Assembly: GCF_003350925.1 (NCBI RefSeq)
Contig: NZ_KZ857183.1
Coordinates: forward strand, 62,001-126,000
DNA from: Dyella tabacisoli
Lineage (GTDB): Bacteria; Pseudomonadota; Gammaproteobacteria; Xanthomonadales; Rhodanobacteraceae
Length of the DNA: 64,000 nucleotides
Direction of reading: 5' to 3'
Each line of letters starts with the position of its first letter. Positions within the stretch are counted from its first letter, which is position 1. Shown here piece by piece: positions 48,942 through 58,011 of this stretch. A program made the translations under genes and the position numbers. Below the pieces are notes generated by a model. The model ran no database searches and was not told where the DNA came from. It saw nothing but the letters and a program-made list of their open reading frames with translations.

Positions 48942-51815
48942 TCATGCGGTTGCCTTCGTGTGACGAACGTAGTCGAGCCGGATGCGCGAACCACGGCCCG
49001 GTGCGCTGTCGATATCCAGCCGCGCGCCGATGGCGGCGGCTCGACGCCGCATGCTTTCCAGCCCCGTCCCGGAGACATCCGCAGCCGGATCGAAACCGTG
49101 GCCGTCGTCTTCGATCGTCAACTGCAGGCCACCTTCTTCAAGCTCGCGCAGCTCAAGCTCGACATGGGCGGCGTCGGCATGCCGGGCGATATTGTGCAGC
49201 GCCTCCAAAGCCAGCAGCAGCACGTGGCGCCGCACCTCTGCCACCAAGGTGACCGCACTGGGTTCGACCGGCAAACGTACCTGCAACGAAGGATGCTCGC
49301 CGGGAAACAGTCGCCGGGCATGATCGGCAAGCTGCTGCCCCAGCTCGGCAAGGCCAGCCCGGCCACTGCGCAGCGTCCACACCAGCGAACGTAATCCGCC
49401 GCCAAGCAGCTCGGCCACGGTGGCGATCTGCCCGGCAAGGCGCCGTCGCTCTTCGGTTTCCACCCCCGCTCGCGCGGCAATGCTCGCCAGCATGCCGATA
49501 CTGCCAAGCCCGGAACCCAGCTCGTCGTGCAAATCCATGGCGATGCGCGTGCGCTCCCGCTCCACCCGCAGCAAGGCAGTGACGCGCATCCGATACATCA
49601 GGATGGCCAGCGCCACTGCCGCAAGTACGAACAAGGCCCTGGCCCAATAGGTGCGATACCACGGCGGCAATACGCGAAAGCGGATATCGGCGGGCGCCTC
49701 GGACCAATGCTGTCCGTCCAGGCTTGCACTCATTTCCGCCTGATAATCACCGGGCTCAAGCGCGGCGAACTGCAGCACCGGCACCCGTGTCGGCACCGAC
49801 CAGTCGCCCTGCCCCAGCAAGCGCGAACGGAAGCTCAACAACGAGCGATCGCGGAAACTCAACGCGGCAAACTCAAGATCGAGTCGATGCGCGGCAGGGG
49901 CCAGCTCGACGGCGCGATCCGCCGGCTGCTCCTGACCATCGATCCGCGCACGCACAGGCACCATGCGCGGCACCGGCAAAGTGCCTGCGCGTACGGCGCG
50001 CGGCACGCGCCAGACACCTCGATTGCCGGCAATCCAAAGATCGCCGTTGGCAACCTCCAGCGCCTCGACCGTGCTGTTTCCCGGCAGACCTTGCCAGATG
50101 CCGACGGTTTCGCGGACATCCCATTGGGCCGCGCAACTTTCACACGGCACGACCCGCAACAACGCACCCACCCCCGCGGCCCACCAGCCGCCGCTGGGAG
50201 CCTGGGTCAAATTCTCCAGCACGCCGCTGATCGCTTCGCTTCCAGGCAAGAGCGCAACACTTTTCCCGTCGTAGGCGTACAAGCCATTGGACGCAGCCAA
50301 CCAGACACTGTGCGGGGTCACCACGGTTGCCGAGTTGAAGTGATCGCCGCCTGGGTTGGCGATGCAGTTCTCGCGCCGGGCGCTGGTGTCGCTGTCCATC
50401 CGCAAACGACATAGTGTGGACGCATCGGCCACCTGCAACGCACCATCGGGTGCCACCCAGACCACGTCCGGCGCACCCGCGGGCGAAAGCGTCACAGGCA
50501 CCAACTTTTTCGCCGTCTGGTCAAGTCGCAGCAAGCCCTGGTCGGTGGCGAACCAAAGCCTGCCGTCGGCTGCGGTCGTACATTGCCCGAGCATCGCGGC
50601 ATCCCGGCTTGGAAACGCATAGACCTCACGCAGATTGTTTCCGCGCCAGGTCAGCAGATGGTGCCCGCCCGAAATCCAGATATCGTGCTTGGCATCGACA
50701 CAAACGCGCCCATAGGCGCCGCGATAGGTTGGAGTCAAATGCTCAGGCACCTGCGGGATATCGAAATGTGCCAGCCCCAACCACGTCGCCACCCAAAACT
50801 GCCCATCGGCTTCTGCCAGATCGTAGGCATGCATGGACGGCAAGCCTTCTTCCTCGCCCCATTGCCAGGTGTCCGGCTCGGGGAACTGCAACAGACCGAC
50901 GAACGTACCCAGCCATAGGCTATGTTCGCGGTCTTCCAGCAAGGGGCCACCACTTGGCAGGCCCTCATGCACACCGATATAGCGGGTGCGGCCATCCGGC
51001 TCGATCGCCATCAGCAGGCGGTCCAGCGCCAACCAGACCGTGCGTCCGCGCTCCAACATATCCATCGCCCGGCCTTGCGGGCGACTCACCTTATGAGCCC
51101 CGGCACCGTCGACCATCCATAGTCCGTCGTCGAAATGACTGGCCACCCATAGCGGCCGTCCGTCGCCACCGGCACTGAGCCACAGACCGGGAGCGTGCAA
51201 TAGTTCGCGCGCCGTATCGGGTGTGCGCAAGCACCACAAACCCTGATCCGTAAACAAATCGACGCAATCCCCACGCGCATGCACGCGCAAGGGCGACTGT
51301 CCGCCAAATGCCGTCGCGGGATACCGGTGCCAGCTTTGATCGCGATCGCGCCACCACACCTCGTTACGTCGGATCAGCCACAGCCGGCCCCGGCTGTCGA
51401 AGTCGAGCGAAATAACCGTGGTCAAGTCGGCGGCATCGGGCCCTTTCAGCGCAACCAGGTCGTTTCCAGAGCGCAGCAGCACACGGCCATTTTCCGCTCG
51501 CACCAGTAGCTCGTCATGCGGGCCATGCGCCAAGCCCTTGACCAATTCATCGAGGCGATGCGGCGCCCAGCTCAGAAATTCGCGACCGTCGAACCGCACC
51601 AGCCCGCGAGAAGTACCGAGCCAGAGAAACCCCTGATCGTCCTGCGCCAGCGCCTGCACTTCACCCGAATTCAGACCGAAACTCTGGTCGTAGATGCGGA
51701 AATTGCTGCGTTGGGCGAATGCGGAAAACGACAGCATCAGCCATACGAAAACGCAGGCGACCCACCGGGCGGCGAACGTTGCGGGTACGCATGTTTTGCA
51801 CGACGGTTTTAGCAC
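48942..51815 (-). CDS. Propeller-sensor histidine kinase (Reg_prop / Y_Y_Y / HisKA_3)
   Basis: A protein of 957 residues with a likely GTG start. A signal anchor (about residues 18-35) is followed by a large periplasmic beta-propeller with Reg_prop repeats (QDDQGFLWLGTSRGLVRFDG is the first), a Y_Y_Y domain near 640-720, a membrane span near 730-750 (ALFVLAAVALAILMYRM), HisKA_3 with His near 761 (MDLHDELGSGLGSIGML) and an ATPase domain (EALHNIARHADA; DDGHGFD; GTGLESMRRRAA). Such sensors often detect polysaccharide pieces. It heads the kinase-regulator-DUF4123 set between two T6SS blocks. Confidence 0.92.
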   Translation of the reverse strand: MLKPSCKTCVPATFAARWVACVFVWLMLSFSAFAQRSNFRIYDQSFGLNSGEVQALAQDDQGFLWLGTSRGLVRFDGREFLSWAPHRLDELVKGLAHGPHDELLVRAENGRVLLRSGNDLVALKGPDAADLTTVISLDFDSRGRLWLIRRNEVWWRDRDQSWHRYPATAFGGQSPLRVHARGDCVDLFTDQGLWCLRTPDTARELLHAPGLWLSAGGDGRPLWVASHFDDGLWMVDGAGAHKVSRPQGRAMDMLERGRTVWLALDRLLMAIEPDGRTRYIGVHEGLPSGGPLLEDREHSLWLGTFVGLLQFPEPDTWQWGEEEGLPSMHAYDLAEADGQFWVATWLGLAHFDIPQVPEHLTPTYRGAYGRVCVDAKHDIWISGGHHLLTWRGNNLREVYAFPSRDAAMLGQCTTAADGRLWFATDQGLLRLDQTAKKLVPVTLSPAGAPDVVWVAPDGALQVADASTLCRLRMDSDTSARRENCIANPGGDHFNSATVVTPHSVWLAASNGLYAYDGKSVALLPGSEAISGVLENLTQAPSGGWWAAGVGALLRVVPCESCAAQWDVRETVGIWQGLPGNSTVEALEVANGDLWIAGNRGVWRVPRAVRAGTLPVPRMVPVRARIDGQEQPADRAVELAPAAHRLDLEFAALSFRDRSLLSFRSRLLGQGDWSVPTRVPVLQFAALEPGDYQAEMSASLDGQHWSEAPADIRFRVLPPWYRTYWARALFVLAAVALAILMYRMRVTALLRVERERTRIAMDLHDELGSGLGSIGMLASIAARAGVETEERRRLAGQIATVAELLGGGLRSLVWTLRSGRAGLAELGQQLADHARRLFPGEHPSLQVRLPVEPSAVTLVAEVRRHVLLLALEALHNIARHADAAHVELELRELEEGGLQLTIEDDGHGFDPAADVSGTGLESMRRRAAAIGARLDIDSAPGRGSRIRLDYVRHTKATA

Positions 51816-51894
51816 TCTGCGATTCTAGTCGGGGGCGCAATAGCATGAGGTGACGATACCTGCTCCTCTCCCGTAAGCAGTGGAGGGGCCTGGT

Positions 51895-52040
51895 TGCTCC
51901 TCCCCCTACTTGTAGGGGGAGGTTGGGAGGGGGCGAGGCTCTTGCGATAGCGCGAGGCAAGAGCCTCACCCCACCCCAACCCTCCCCTGCACAGGGGAGG
52001 GAGCCTGATTGCCCCTCCCCTGCGCGCAGGGGAGGGAGTT
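51895..52040. repeat. Dispersed GC-rich palindromic repeat, copy 2
   Basis: The same elements as copy 1: CTCCCCCTAC/GTAGGGGGAG hairpin, GGTTGGGAGGGG, then GAGGCTCTTGC and GGCAAGAGCCTC as perfect inverted arms, then CCCCAACCCTCCCC and two extra CTCCCCTG/CAGGGGAG hairpins. It fills the gap between tssA and the kinase gene and probably ends the tssA transcript. Confidence 0.78.
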
Positions 52041-52059
52041 GTTCGTCCCTGGCTGCCCA

Positions 52060-53118
52060 TCAACCCGGTATACCCACCCTGTCGCGAATCGACGAAAGCA
52101 CCGTGTCGTCGCGCACTACTTCGGACAGCCACACGTCGAGCGGGGTATTTGCCCAGATCACCGCCTTGTCCAGCATGAAGGACACTGGATTGTGCGGCTC
52201 GGTGCGCCGGAAAAACTCCGCAATCTGACTGAGTGCAAGCAAGGCTTTCCGCTTGCTTGTCGTGGTATTTGCAGACAGATCGAGCATGCCAAGGGCCGTC
52301 TCCGTTGAGGTTGTAGAAGACGTTTGCGCAACAGATTCTGTCGCCGCCGCTGCGCCAGCGATGCCTTTGGCCTGCGCCGTCTTGGCGATCACCTGACGCA
52401 GTCGCATCAGCGCATCTTCCAACGCAGCCAGCGAGGGCGCTGCGCGTCCCAGTCGCGTATCGACCATCTGCTTTAAAGGTTCGAAGGCAGAAAGCGCAGC
52501 GCTCGCCTGGTCCAGCCATGCCGATACCTGGTCGGCGCGGCTTTCCAGCATGGCTTTGTCGAAAGCCTCGCCGGTCATGCGCCCCTCATCAAGGGCGGCC
52601 TGGTATGCCTCTCTGCTCTGCCGGCCCAAATTATCGACCTCGCGCGAGTCCTGCCAATCCATCAAGGTGACCGACCTGACACCGCTGGAAATCGGTAGCT
52701 TTCGCAACGCATCGCCGGCGTAAATATTGAACCAGGCGAGTTTGGCCGCGCGCTCCTCGGCATCGTCGCCGTCCAGTTCGGGAAACAACCCCTCCCAGCG
52801 TTCATCCAGCAGTCGATGCAGCAACTCGAATGCTTGCGCGGCACCAGCCAGGCCATCGGTTGAAATAAGCGCCTCGCCCAACCAGACGGCCATTTGCAGA
52901 TCCTTGCTCTGGGTTGCCAGCACATCGCCGGCGAGCTTGATGACCTGGCGCCAGTCGGCCGCCTTCAACTCCGTCTGCCACTCGCCCTGGCGCAGACTTG
53001 GATCATCGGCGCGGCGCGCTTCGCGCACGCGGTCGTAGACCGGGTTAAAGCTCACGTCCTCGCCGCAAGGACGATCGGGCGAGATCGGAGCGAGTAGTTC
53101 GGCAAGATCAAGGCTCAT
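52060..53118 (-). CDS. tssA: Type VI secretion protein TssA
   Basis: A protein of 352 residues from ATG 53118 (MSLDLAELLAPISPDRPCGE), with GGAG before it; the frame is open further upstream but overlaps tssM. PISPDRPCGEDVSFNPVYD and QGEWQTELKAADW are the ImpA N-terminal domain of TssA. TssA caps and primes sheath and tube growth. The length fits the shorter TssA class, and the C-terminus (about 270-352) carries a helical region. It ends the K-L-M-A block. Confidence 0.9.
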   Translation of the reverse strand: MSLDLAELLAPISPDRPCGEDVSFNPVYDRVREARRADDPSLRQGEWQTELKAADWRQVIKLAGDVLATQSKDLQMAVWLGEALISTDGLAGAAQAFELLHRLLDERWEGLFPELDGDDAEERAAKLAWFNIYAGDALRKLPISSGVRSVTLMDWQDSREVDNLGRQSREAYQAALDEGRMTGEAFDKAMLESRADQVSAWLDQASAALSAFEPLKQMVDTRLGRAAPSLAALEDALMRLRQVIAKTAQAKGIAGAAAATESVAQTSSTTSTETALGMLDLSANTTTSKRKALLALSQIAEFFRRTEPHNPVSFMLDKAVIWANTPLDVWLSEVVRDDTVLSSIRDRVGIPG

Positions 53119-53144
53119 GGCAAACTCCGTACGTACCGCGTGGT

Positions 53145-56100
53145 TTACTCGATGATGGCGCCGGGCAGACTGACCGGCGTGCTGCGTGCGTTGAGGTATT
53201 GCTTCATCGGATCGGACAGCTCGATGGTGAGAAACACCTGCGCCTGACTGAAGCCGGCGTCGCGCAGACGACCCGTGATATCGGCCCATTGCAAGGCGTT
53301 GTACGAGTCGTGGAAATCGGCCAGCACGAAGCCGTGCGAGCCGCTGGCGAAATCTTTCAGCAACTGCTGAAAACCATCCGGGCCGCTATACAAGCGGGTC
53401 AGTACCAGCGGTTCGGGCGGTGGTACCAGCGGTGGCGCGGCACTGGACGATGTGGCCGGCACCAGACTGGCCTCCACCGGCGCTGGCGGTTCCATGCTGA
53501 TACGCAAACTCGCTTGGGTGCAGGTGGCCGGCGACCAGAACACCGCGACTTTCGCCTCGGCCAGTGAAGCCGCCTTGCTGCTGGCATTGAAATTGCGATC
53601 CTTGCAATCGATCTGCAGCACCGTGCCGTGCGCGCCTTCTACCAAGGTGCCGAGCTGGCTGGGTCCGCTGAACATGAAGCTGCCGGCGAGGAAGGCTTGC
53701 TCGGTGTTGATCGATGGCTGCATCTGGCCCTGGGTGGCGAGCATGGACTGAAAGCCGGCGGTGAGCGGCAAGCTCACACCACCGACACGGATCGGTGTGC
53801 GCTCGCGCTCGCTGACGAAAGGCGCCAATGAGTCGCTGACGAAGGCATTGAGCTTGCCTTGCGGGCCATAGAGCGCAGCGAGCTGCTGCTCGGGCGGCAG
53901 CGGCTTGAGCGGCGCCACCACACCGTCGCTCCAGCGTTGCTGTAAATAACCCGCCGCCCGTTGCACCGTCAGAAACAGCAACAGCCGTGACGGCCCTTGC
54001 ACGATCGACCAGGCGCCAAGGTCGTCACCTTTGAATTGCGATGCGTAGTTGTCGGCGGGCCGGTCCACCGATTGCAGCAGGGTCGCGTATTCGGAGGCCG
54101 GCGGTTGCGCGGCGATGCCCTTGCCACGATAGATGTCCGCAACGATTTGATAGAGGTTCTGATCGCCGCCCTCGGCCTGCAGTCGCAAGTAGCCATTGGC
54201 AAATAACGCGCGCTGCGTATCCAGCACCTGACGACGGGTATCGAGCACCGCCAGCAGCCATGTCGGCGCATCGGCCTGGGTCGATCGAAAGCTGCCCGCT
54301 ACCCATTGCCAAAAGGGTCGCCACGCTCCTGTCCATCCCGCGGCGCGCGCGTGTTGCCAGGCAAGATGCCAACGCACGGAGAACGGCAACCCCAGCGGCA
54401 GCCCGAGCAAGTGGTGTTGCTGGCTTTCAAAAAAAAAGCGGTAGGGATTGTCGTCGCCGGCGGCGCGCTTGGCCAGTTCGCTGGTGCGCCCTTTCCACAA
54501 GCTCACCCCATCGAAAAAACGCGATTGAAACAATGCCCATGCGCGGAAATAGCCGGCGAAATAGGCACTACGAAATCCATCGGCCAGGCTTTTTTTTTCC
54601 GTCAGGGTATCGCCGATGGTGCTGACCAGCGGAGCTACGACGCCCTTCCATATATCCACCGTATAGGCGGCTGAAATGGTCGGCATGCTGCCGGCTTCCA
54701 CACCGACCACGCGGTCGGACGGCAACCAGAAATCCTGCAGGCGCGGCCCGCTCATGCGCTTGTCGGCCCAGGCTTCGAGATCTTGCGGGCGTGGCGTATA
54801 GACCGCCAGCAGGCGCTGCAATTCAGCCTGCAGCCGATGCTGCTCGTCGTCCAGCACGTCGCTCTTTTGCCAGCGCAGATAGCCGAGGTAGGTGGCGAGC
54901 AAGGCATCCGCGTTATCGCGGTCGCGGCGGGTATCGGCATTGGCGGTGAAGAACGGCGAAAACAGCCGGGAGCGCGGATCGAACACCACGTTGTACGGCG
55001 CCTCGTGTTCCATGCACGAGGCGCCCCGCCCGCGACAGTGCTGCAACATGCGCAAGCGCTGCGCCACCGCCAGCACCTGTTCGATGCCGATGCGGCCGTT
55101 GGCCAGGTCCGCATCGATCATCTGGTCATAAGGTGCCAGGATCAGGCTGGAAAAATCGCTCACCACCACCTGTTTGAGCTGCTCGATATCGCGATCGGAA
55201 CGGCGCAACCCGAAGCCCAACTGACGCTGCTCGGCACTGGCTTCCAACTGTTCGATAGTACGGCCGCAACCGGCCACCCAGGCGATACGGCCACTGGCAC
55301 CGGCATTCTCACGGCCCTGGCAGGCAGCACGCGTCTGCGCCAGCAATTGGGCATCGTCGAAGCGCGCCTGGCTCAATCCGAAAGTGAGATAACCGGACAG
55401 GCCAAGCAGCGCCGCCACGCCCAGGGCCGCGACCCCGATACGCCCTGCACTGCCCTTCAGGCTGGGTGCGGCCAGCGGCTGATCGGCGGGCAAGAAGCGG
55501 GTGAACAGATCACCGACAAAAGCGCCGGCAGAAGCTTCCGCCGTCGGTCCACCGGCGAGGTAGAAACCGCGCCAGCGAGGGGTGCGCTGAAACGGGTTGT
55601 CCTCCAGCAACAGACCGACGAAGCTGCGCAGGCCACTTTGCAAACGGGTCAGCGCCTGTACGAACTCGAATACGCCACGGCGCCCACGCACCTCGTACTG
55701 CGCTGCCAGCGCGGTTAGCCGCAGTGCGTGCAGGCGCTCGGCGAGCGGTGCGAACAAACCGTCGAACGTGCTGCTAGTGCCGGCGCTGACCGCCTCGTTT
55801 TCCGGCAGCCGATGGCCCATCGCCTGACTGAACGCTTCCGCCGGCAACGCGGCGCGGAAAACGCCATACCCAGGCAACAGCTCCAGCCCGGTCACCACGA
55901 AGTACACCGGCAAGCGGATCTGCAGATGCTCCATGCTCTCGTCGACCAACCGGCGCAAACGCATGCTGGTGGCTTTGAGTTCGTCCGCCTTGCCGAGCAG
56001 GCTGCGTGCCGCGATGCACACCACAATGCCGTTCAAGGGCAGCCGGTCGCGCTCGCTGGCAAGCTGCATCAGCGCCTGGTACCACAGGCCACGCTCGGTG

Positions 56101-56642
56101 CGCGCGTCGGCGTCGCAAACGATGCGCGGGCTGGTCTCGATGGCGAGCATCGACTTGAAGAACCACCAGCGCCACACCGAGCCGGCGTCGTCGCCGCTGG
56201 GCGCGGGGAACGGCGACACCGCACTGGCGGCGCGCAGCAGGCCGTGCACGTTGGCCTCGGTGTCGCCGAGGAATAGCATCCACGGCACCCGATACAACGG
56301 CTGGCGGCCACCGGCCATCTCGGGCGAACGCTGGATAGTGCGCTTGGCCTCCTGGATCGCCGCCTGCATTTTCGCCAACGGCTCGCGTTCGTCGTCGGGA
56401 TTGCCCGGCCCCAGATCGCCGATGCGTTGGCGCGTGCGACCTGCGCGCGAATAGCGTTTAGCGCCTGCGGTGAACCACCACAGCACCGCCATCGCGGCGA
56501 GGCTCAGACCGAGCAATTGCCAGAAACGCGGTGGAATGGCCGGCACCAGCGACGGCGCCACAAAAACGATCAGGGCCAGCAGCACGATGCCGCTCAGCAC
56601 CAGCAAAGTGGATTTCAGCCAAGCTTGCGATACGACGTTCAT
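53145..56642 (-). CDS. tssM: Type VI secretion membrane protein TssM (IcmF)
   Basis: A protein of 1,165 residues. Two N-terminal spans (about 10-32 and 40-58), a third near 400-420, then a large periplasmic region. ELPxY-type motif region reads YRVPWMLFLGDTEANVHGLL near 117-135; the Walker A Gly-Lys-Ser/Thr seen in many TssM proteins is missing, so NTP binding is doubtful. The C-terminal part, with GPDGFQQLLKDFASGSHGF, matches the ImcF-related and VasK domains. With TssL and TssJ it spans the envelope. It lies 13 bases after tssL. Confidence 0.93.
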   Translation of the reverse strand: MNVVSQAWLKSTLLVLSGIVLLALIVFVAPSLVPAIPPRFWQLLGLSLAAMAVLWWFTAGAKRYSRAGRTRQRIGDLGPGNPDDEREPLAKMQAAIQEAKRTIQRSPEMAGGRQPLYRVPWMLFLGDTEANVHGLLRAASAVSPFPAPSGDDAGSVWRWWFFKSMLAIETSPRIVCDADARTERGLWYQALMQLASERDRLPLNGIVVCIAARSLLGKADELKATSMRLRRLVDESMEHLQIRLPVYFVVTGLELLPGYGVFRAALPAEAFSQAMGHRLPENEAVSAGTSSTFDGLFAPLAERLHALRLTALAAQYEVRGRRGVFEFVQALTRLQSGLRSFVGLLLEDNPFQRTPRWRGFYLAGGPTAEASAGAFVGDLFTRFLPADQPLAAPSLKGSAGRIGVAALGVAALLGLSGYLTFGLSQARFDDAQLLAQTRAACQGRENAGASGRIAWVAGCGRTIEQLEASAEQRQLGFGLRRSDRDIEQLKQVVVSDFSSLILAPYDQMIDADLANGRIGIEQVLAVAQRLRMLQHCRGRGASCMEHEAPYNVVFDPRSRLFSPFFTANADTRRDRDNADALLATYLGYLRWQKSDVLDDEQHRLQAELQRLLAVYTPRPQDLEAWADKRMSGPRLQDFWLPSDRVVGVEAGSMPTISAAYTVDIWKGVVAPLVSTIGDTLTEKKSLADGFRSAYFAGYFRAWALFQSRFFDGVSLWKGRTSELAKRAAGDDNPYRFFFESQQHHLLGLPLGLPFSVRWHLAWQHARAAGWTGAWRPFWQWVAGSFRSTQADAPTWLLAVLDTRRQVLDTQRALFANGYLRLQAEGGDQNLYQIVADIYRGKGIAAQPPASEYATLLQSVDRPADNYASQFKGDDLGAWSIVQGPSRLLLFLTVQRAAGYLQQRWSDGVVAPLKPLPPEQQLAALYGPQGKLNAFVSDSLAPFVSERERTPIRVGGVSLPLTAGFQSMLATQGQMQPSINTEQAFLAGSFMFSGPSQLGTLVEGAHGTVLQIDCKDRNFNASSKAASLAEAKVAVFWSPATCTQASLRISMEPPAPVEASLVPATSSSAAPPLVPPPEPLVLTRLYSGPDGFQQLLKDFASGSHGFVLADFHDSYNALQWADITGRLRDAGFSQAQVFLTIELSDPMKQYLNARSTPVSLPGAIIE

Positions 56643-56655
56643 GGTCCAGGCTTCC

Positions 56656-58011
56656 TCAGCGCGTCGGTTCGGTCTGGATGGTCATGAAGTCGGCCACGAA
56701 TTTGTCATCGCCACGACTCGCCTCCACAGCCTGCTTGAGCAAGGGCAGGTAGACGTTGGCCGCTTCCGAATCGGGACGCAGCCCCTGGTACAACGGCTTG
56801 GCGCTGGAGACCACGGATATCAGCTCCTGCCCGAACGGCGCGTCCACCGTGATCCAGCCGCCGCCCTGCACACCGGACTGGCCTACGTCGAGCTGCCCGC
56901 TGGCGGCAATCACCTGTCCGCTATGCGGTTCGCGCTGGTTCGGAAACAGATGGATCACCTGCCCTTCGACGGTGTAGTAATCGACATACAGGTAACCGTC
57001 GTGATTGGCCTGGATCAATTTCACGATCACTTGCTCGTCTTTGACGAAGCGGTCGGAATGGCCTGTCGTCGGCGTTACCGCCAGACCGTCGTGGCGGTCG
57101 AGATTGCGTTGGCGATAAGGTGTGAGCAACTTCACCACTTCGCAATGCGGCCAGATCAGCACCTTGACCTGATAGCTCGGCGTCTTCACGCCGGGGATGC
57201 CGGCCACATCGGTGCGCAAGCGCTCCAGGTCGATCGGCTTGGACACATAGCCGCCTATCGAAGTGACACCGTCTTTGTCCACGTTCGCCGACAAGTCCGC
57301 GCAGACGTAGCCGGCGATCTCCTGCGCCACCAACTGCTGCACGCTCGGCCCGGCCAGCTTTGCCGGTGATACGAAAAACCACACCAGGTAGGCGATTGGA
57401 ATCAGCAGGGCCACAGTCACGCCAAGCTTGAGCACCAACGCGTCCCATGACTTGGGATAGCGTGGCCCCGAGGGGTCTTTCATGAGGTAAGGCTGCGGCG
57501 TGACCTGTTCTTCACGCAAGGTATGCAAGGGCGCCGGCGCCACCGGAAGCTGGCGGCTGTTCAACTCCTTGATCTTGCCCAGCTCGCCGTGGTCGCCCGT
57601 CTCGTAGTAGTACTGGCCGACGAAACCGAGCAGCAGCGCGTGGTAGTACACCTCGCGTACTTCCTCGTCGCCGCCCTTGAGATTGGACAGGTGCTCGAAG
57701 AACTCGTTGCCGGCGTTATTGGTGTTGAACAAGCTCACCTGCATCGGACTGGCGTGGCTCCACCACGTCGGGTTGCGGGTGATGATTTCGTCGAACCAGG
57801 CGACCACGGCGAACGCAGCGGCTTCGACCGCCGCAGTTGGCTTGCCTGCCGCCAGCGCACTTCTGCGCGCCTGCTCGACCAAGGCGCGTGCGCGCGCATA
57901 GACCTCATCCACACTGTCCTGCGCTGCGCTATCGATAATCTGCTCGTCGATCGCCAGCCCGAAGGAAAACAGCGGCACGAAGAATTCCAGCAGGCGTGCC
58001 ATCGCCGTCAC
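56656..58011 (-). CDS. tssL: Type VI secretion protein TssL (DotU/IcmH) with C-terminal extension
   Basis: A protein of 451 residues. The DotU domain fills about 1-200 (MARLLEFFVPLFSFGLAI; AAAFAVVAWFDEIIT; FFEHLSNLKGGDEEVREVYY). One span follows near 227-248 (LGVTVALLIPIAYLVWFFV). The periplasmic part of about 200 residues is not the OmpA-type peptidoglycan domain often found here. It begins with a BON-like stretch and then reads DGYLYVDYYTVEGQVIHLFP, resembling DUF4384. The stop of tssK overlaps its start by four bases. A DUF4384-like end is unusual for TssL. Confidence 0.9.
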   Translation of the reverse strand: MTAMARLLEFFVPLFSFGLAIDEQIIDSAAQDSVDEVYARARALVEQARRSALAAGKPTAAVEAAAFAVVAWFDEIITRNPTWWSHASPMQVSLFNTNNAGNEFFEHLSNLKGGDEEVREVYYHALLLGFVGQYYYETGDHGELGKIKELNSRQLPVAPAPLHTLREEQVTPQPYLMKDPSGPRYPKSWDALVLKLGVTVALLIPIAYLVWFFVSPAKLAGPSVQQLVAQEIAGYVCADLSANVDKDGVTSIGGYVSKPIDLERLRTDVAGIPGVKTPSYQVKVLIWPHCEVVKLLTPYRQRNLDRHDGLAVTPTTGHSDRFVKDEQVIVKLIQANHDGYLYVDYYTVEGQVIHLFPNQREPHSGQVIAASGQLDVGQSGVQGGGWITVDAPFGQELISVVSSAKPLYQGLRPDSEAANVYLPLLKQAVEASRGDDKFVADFMTIQTEPTR

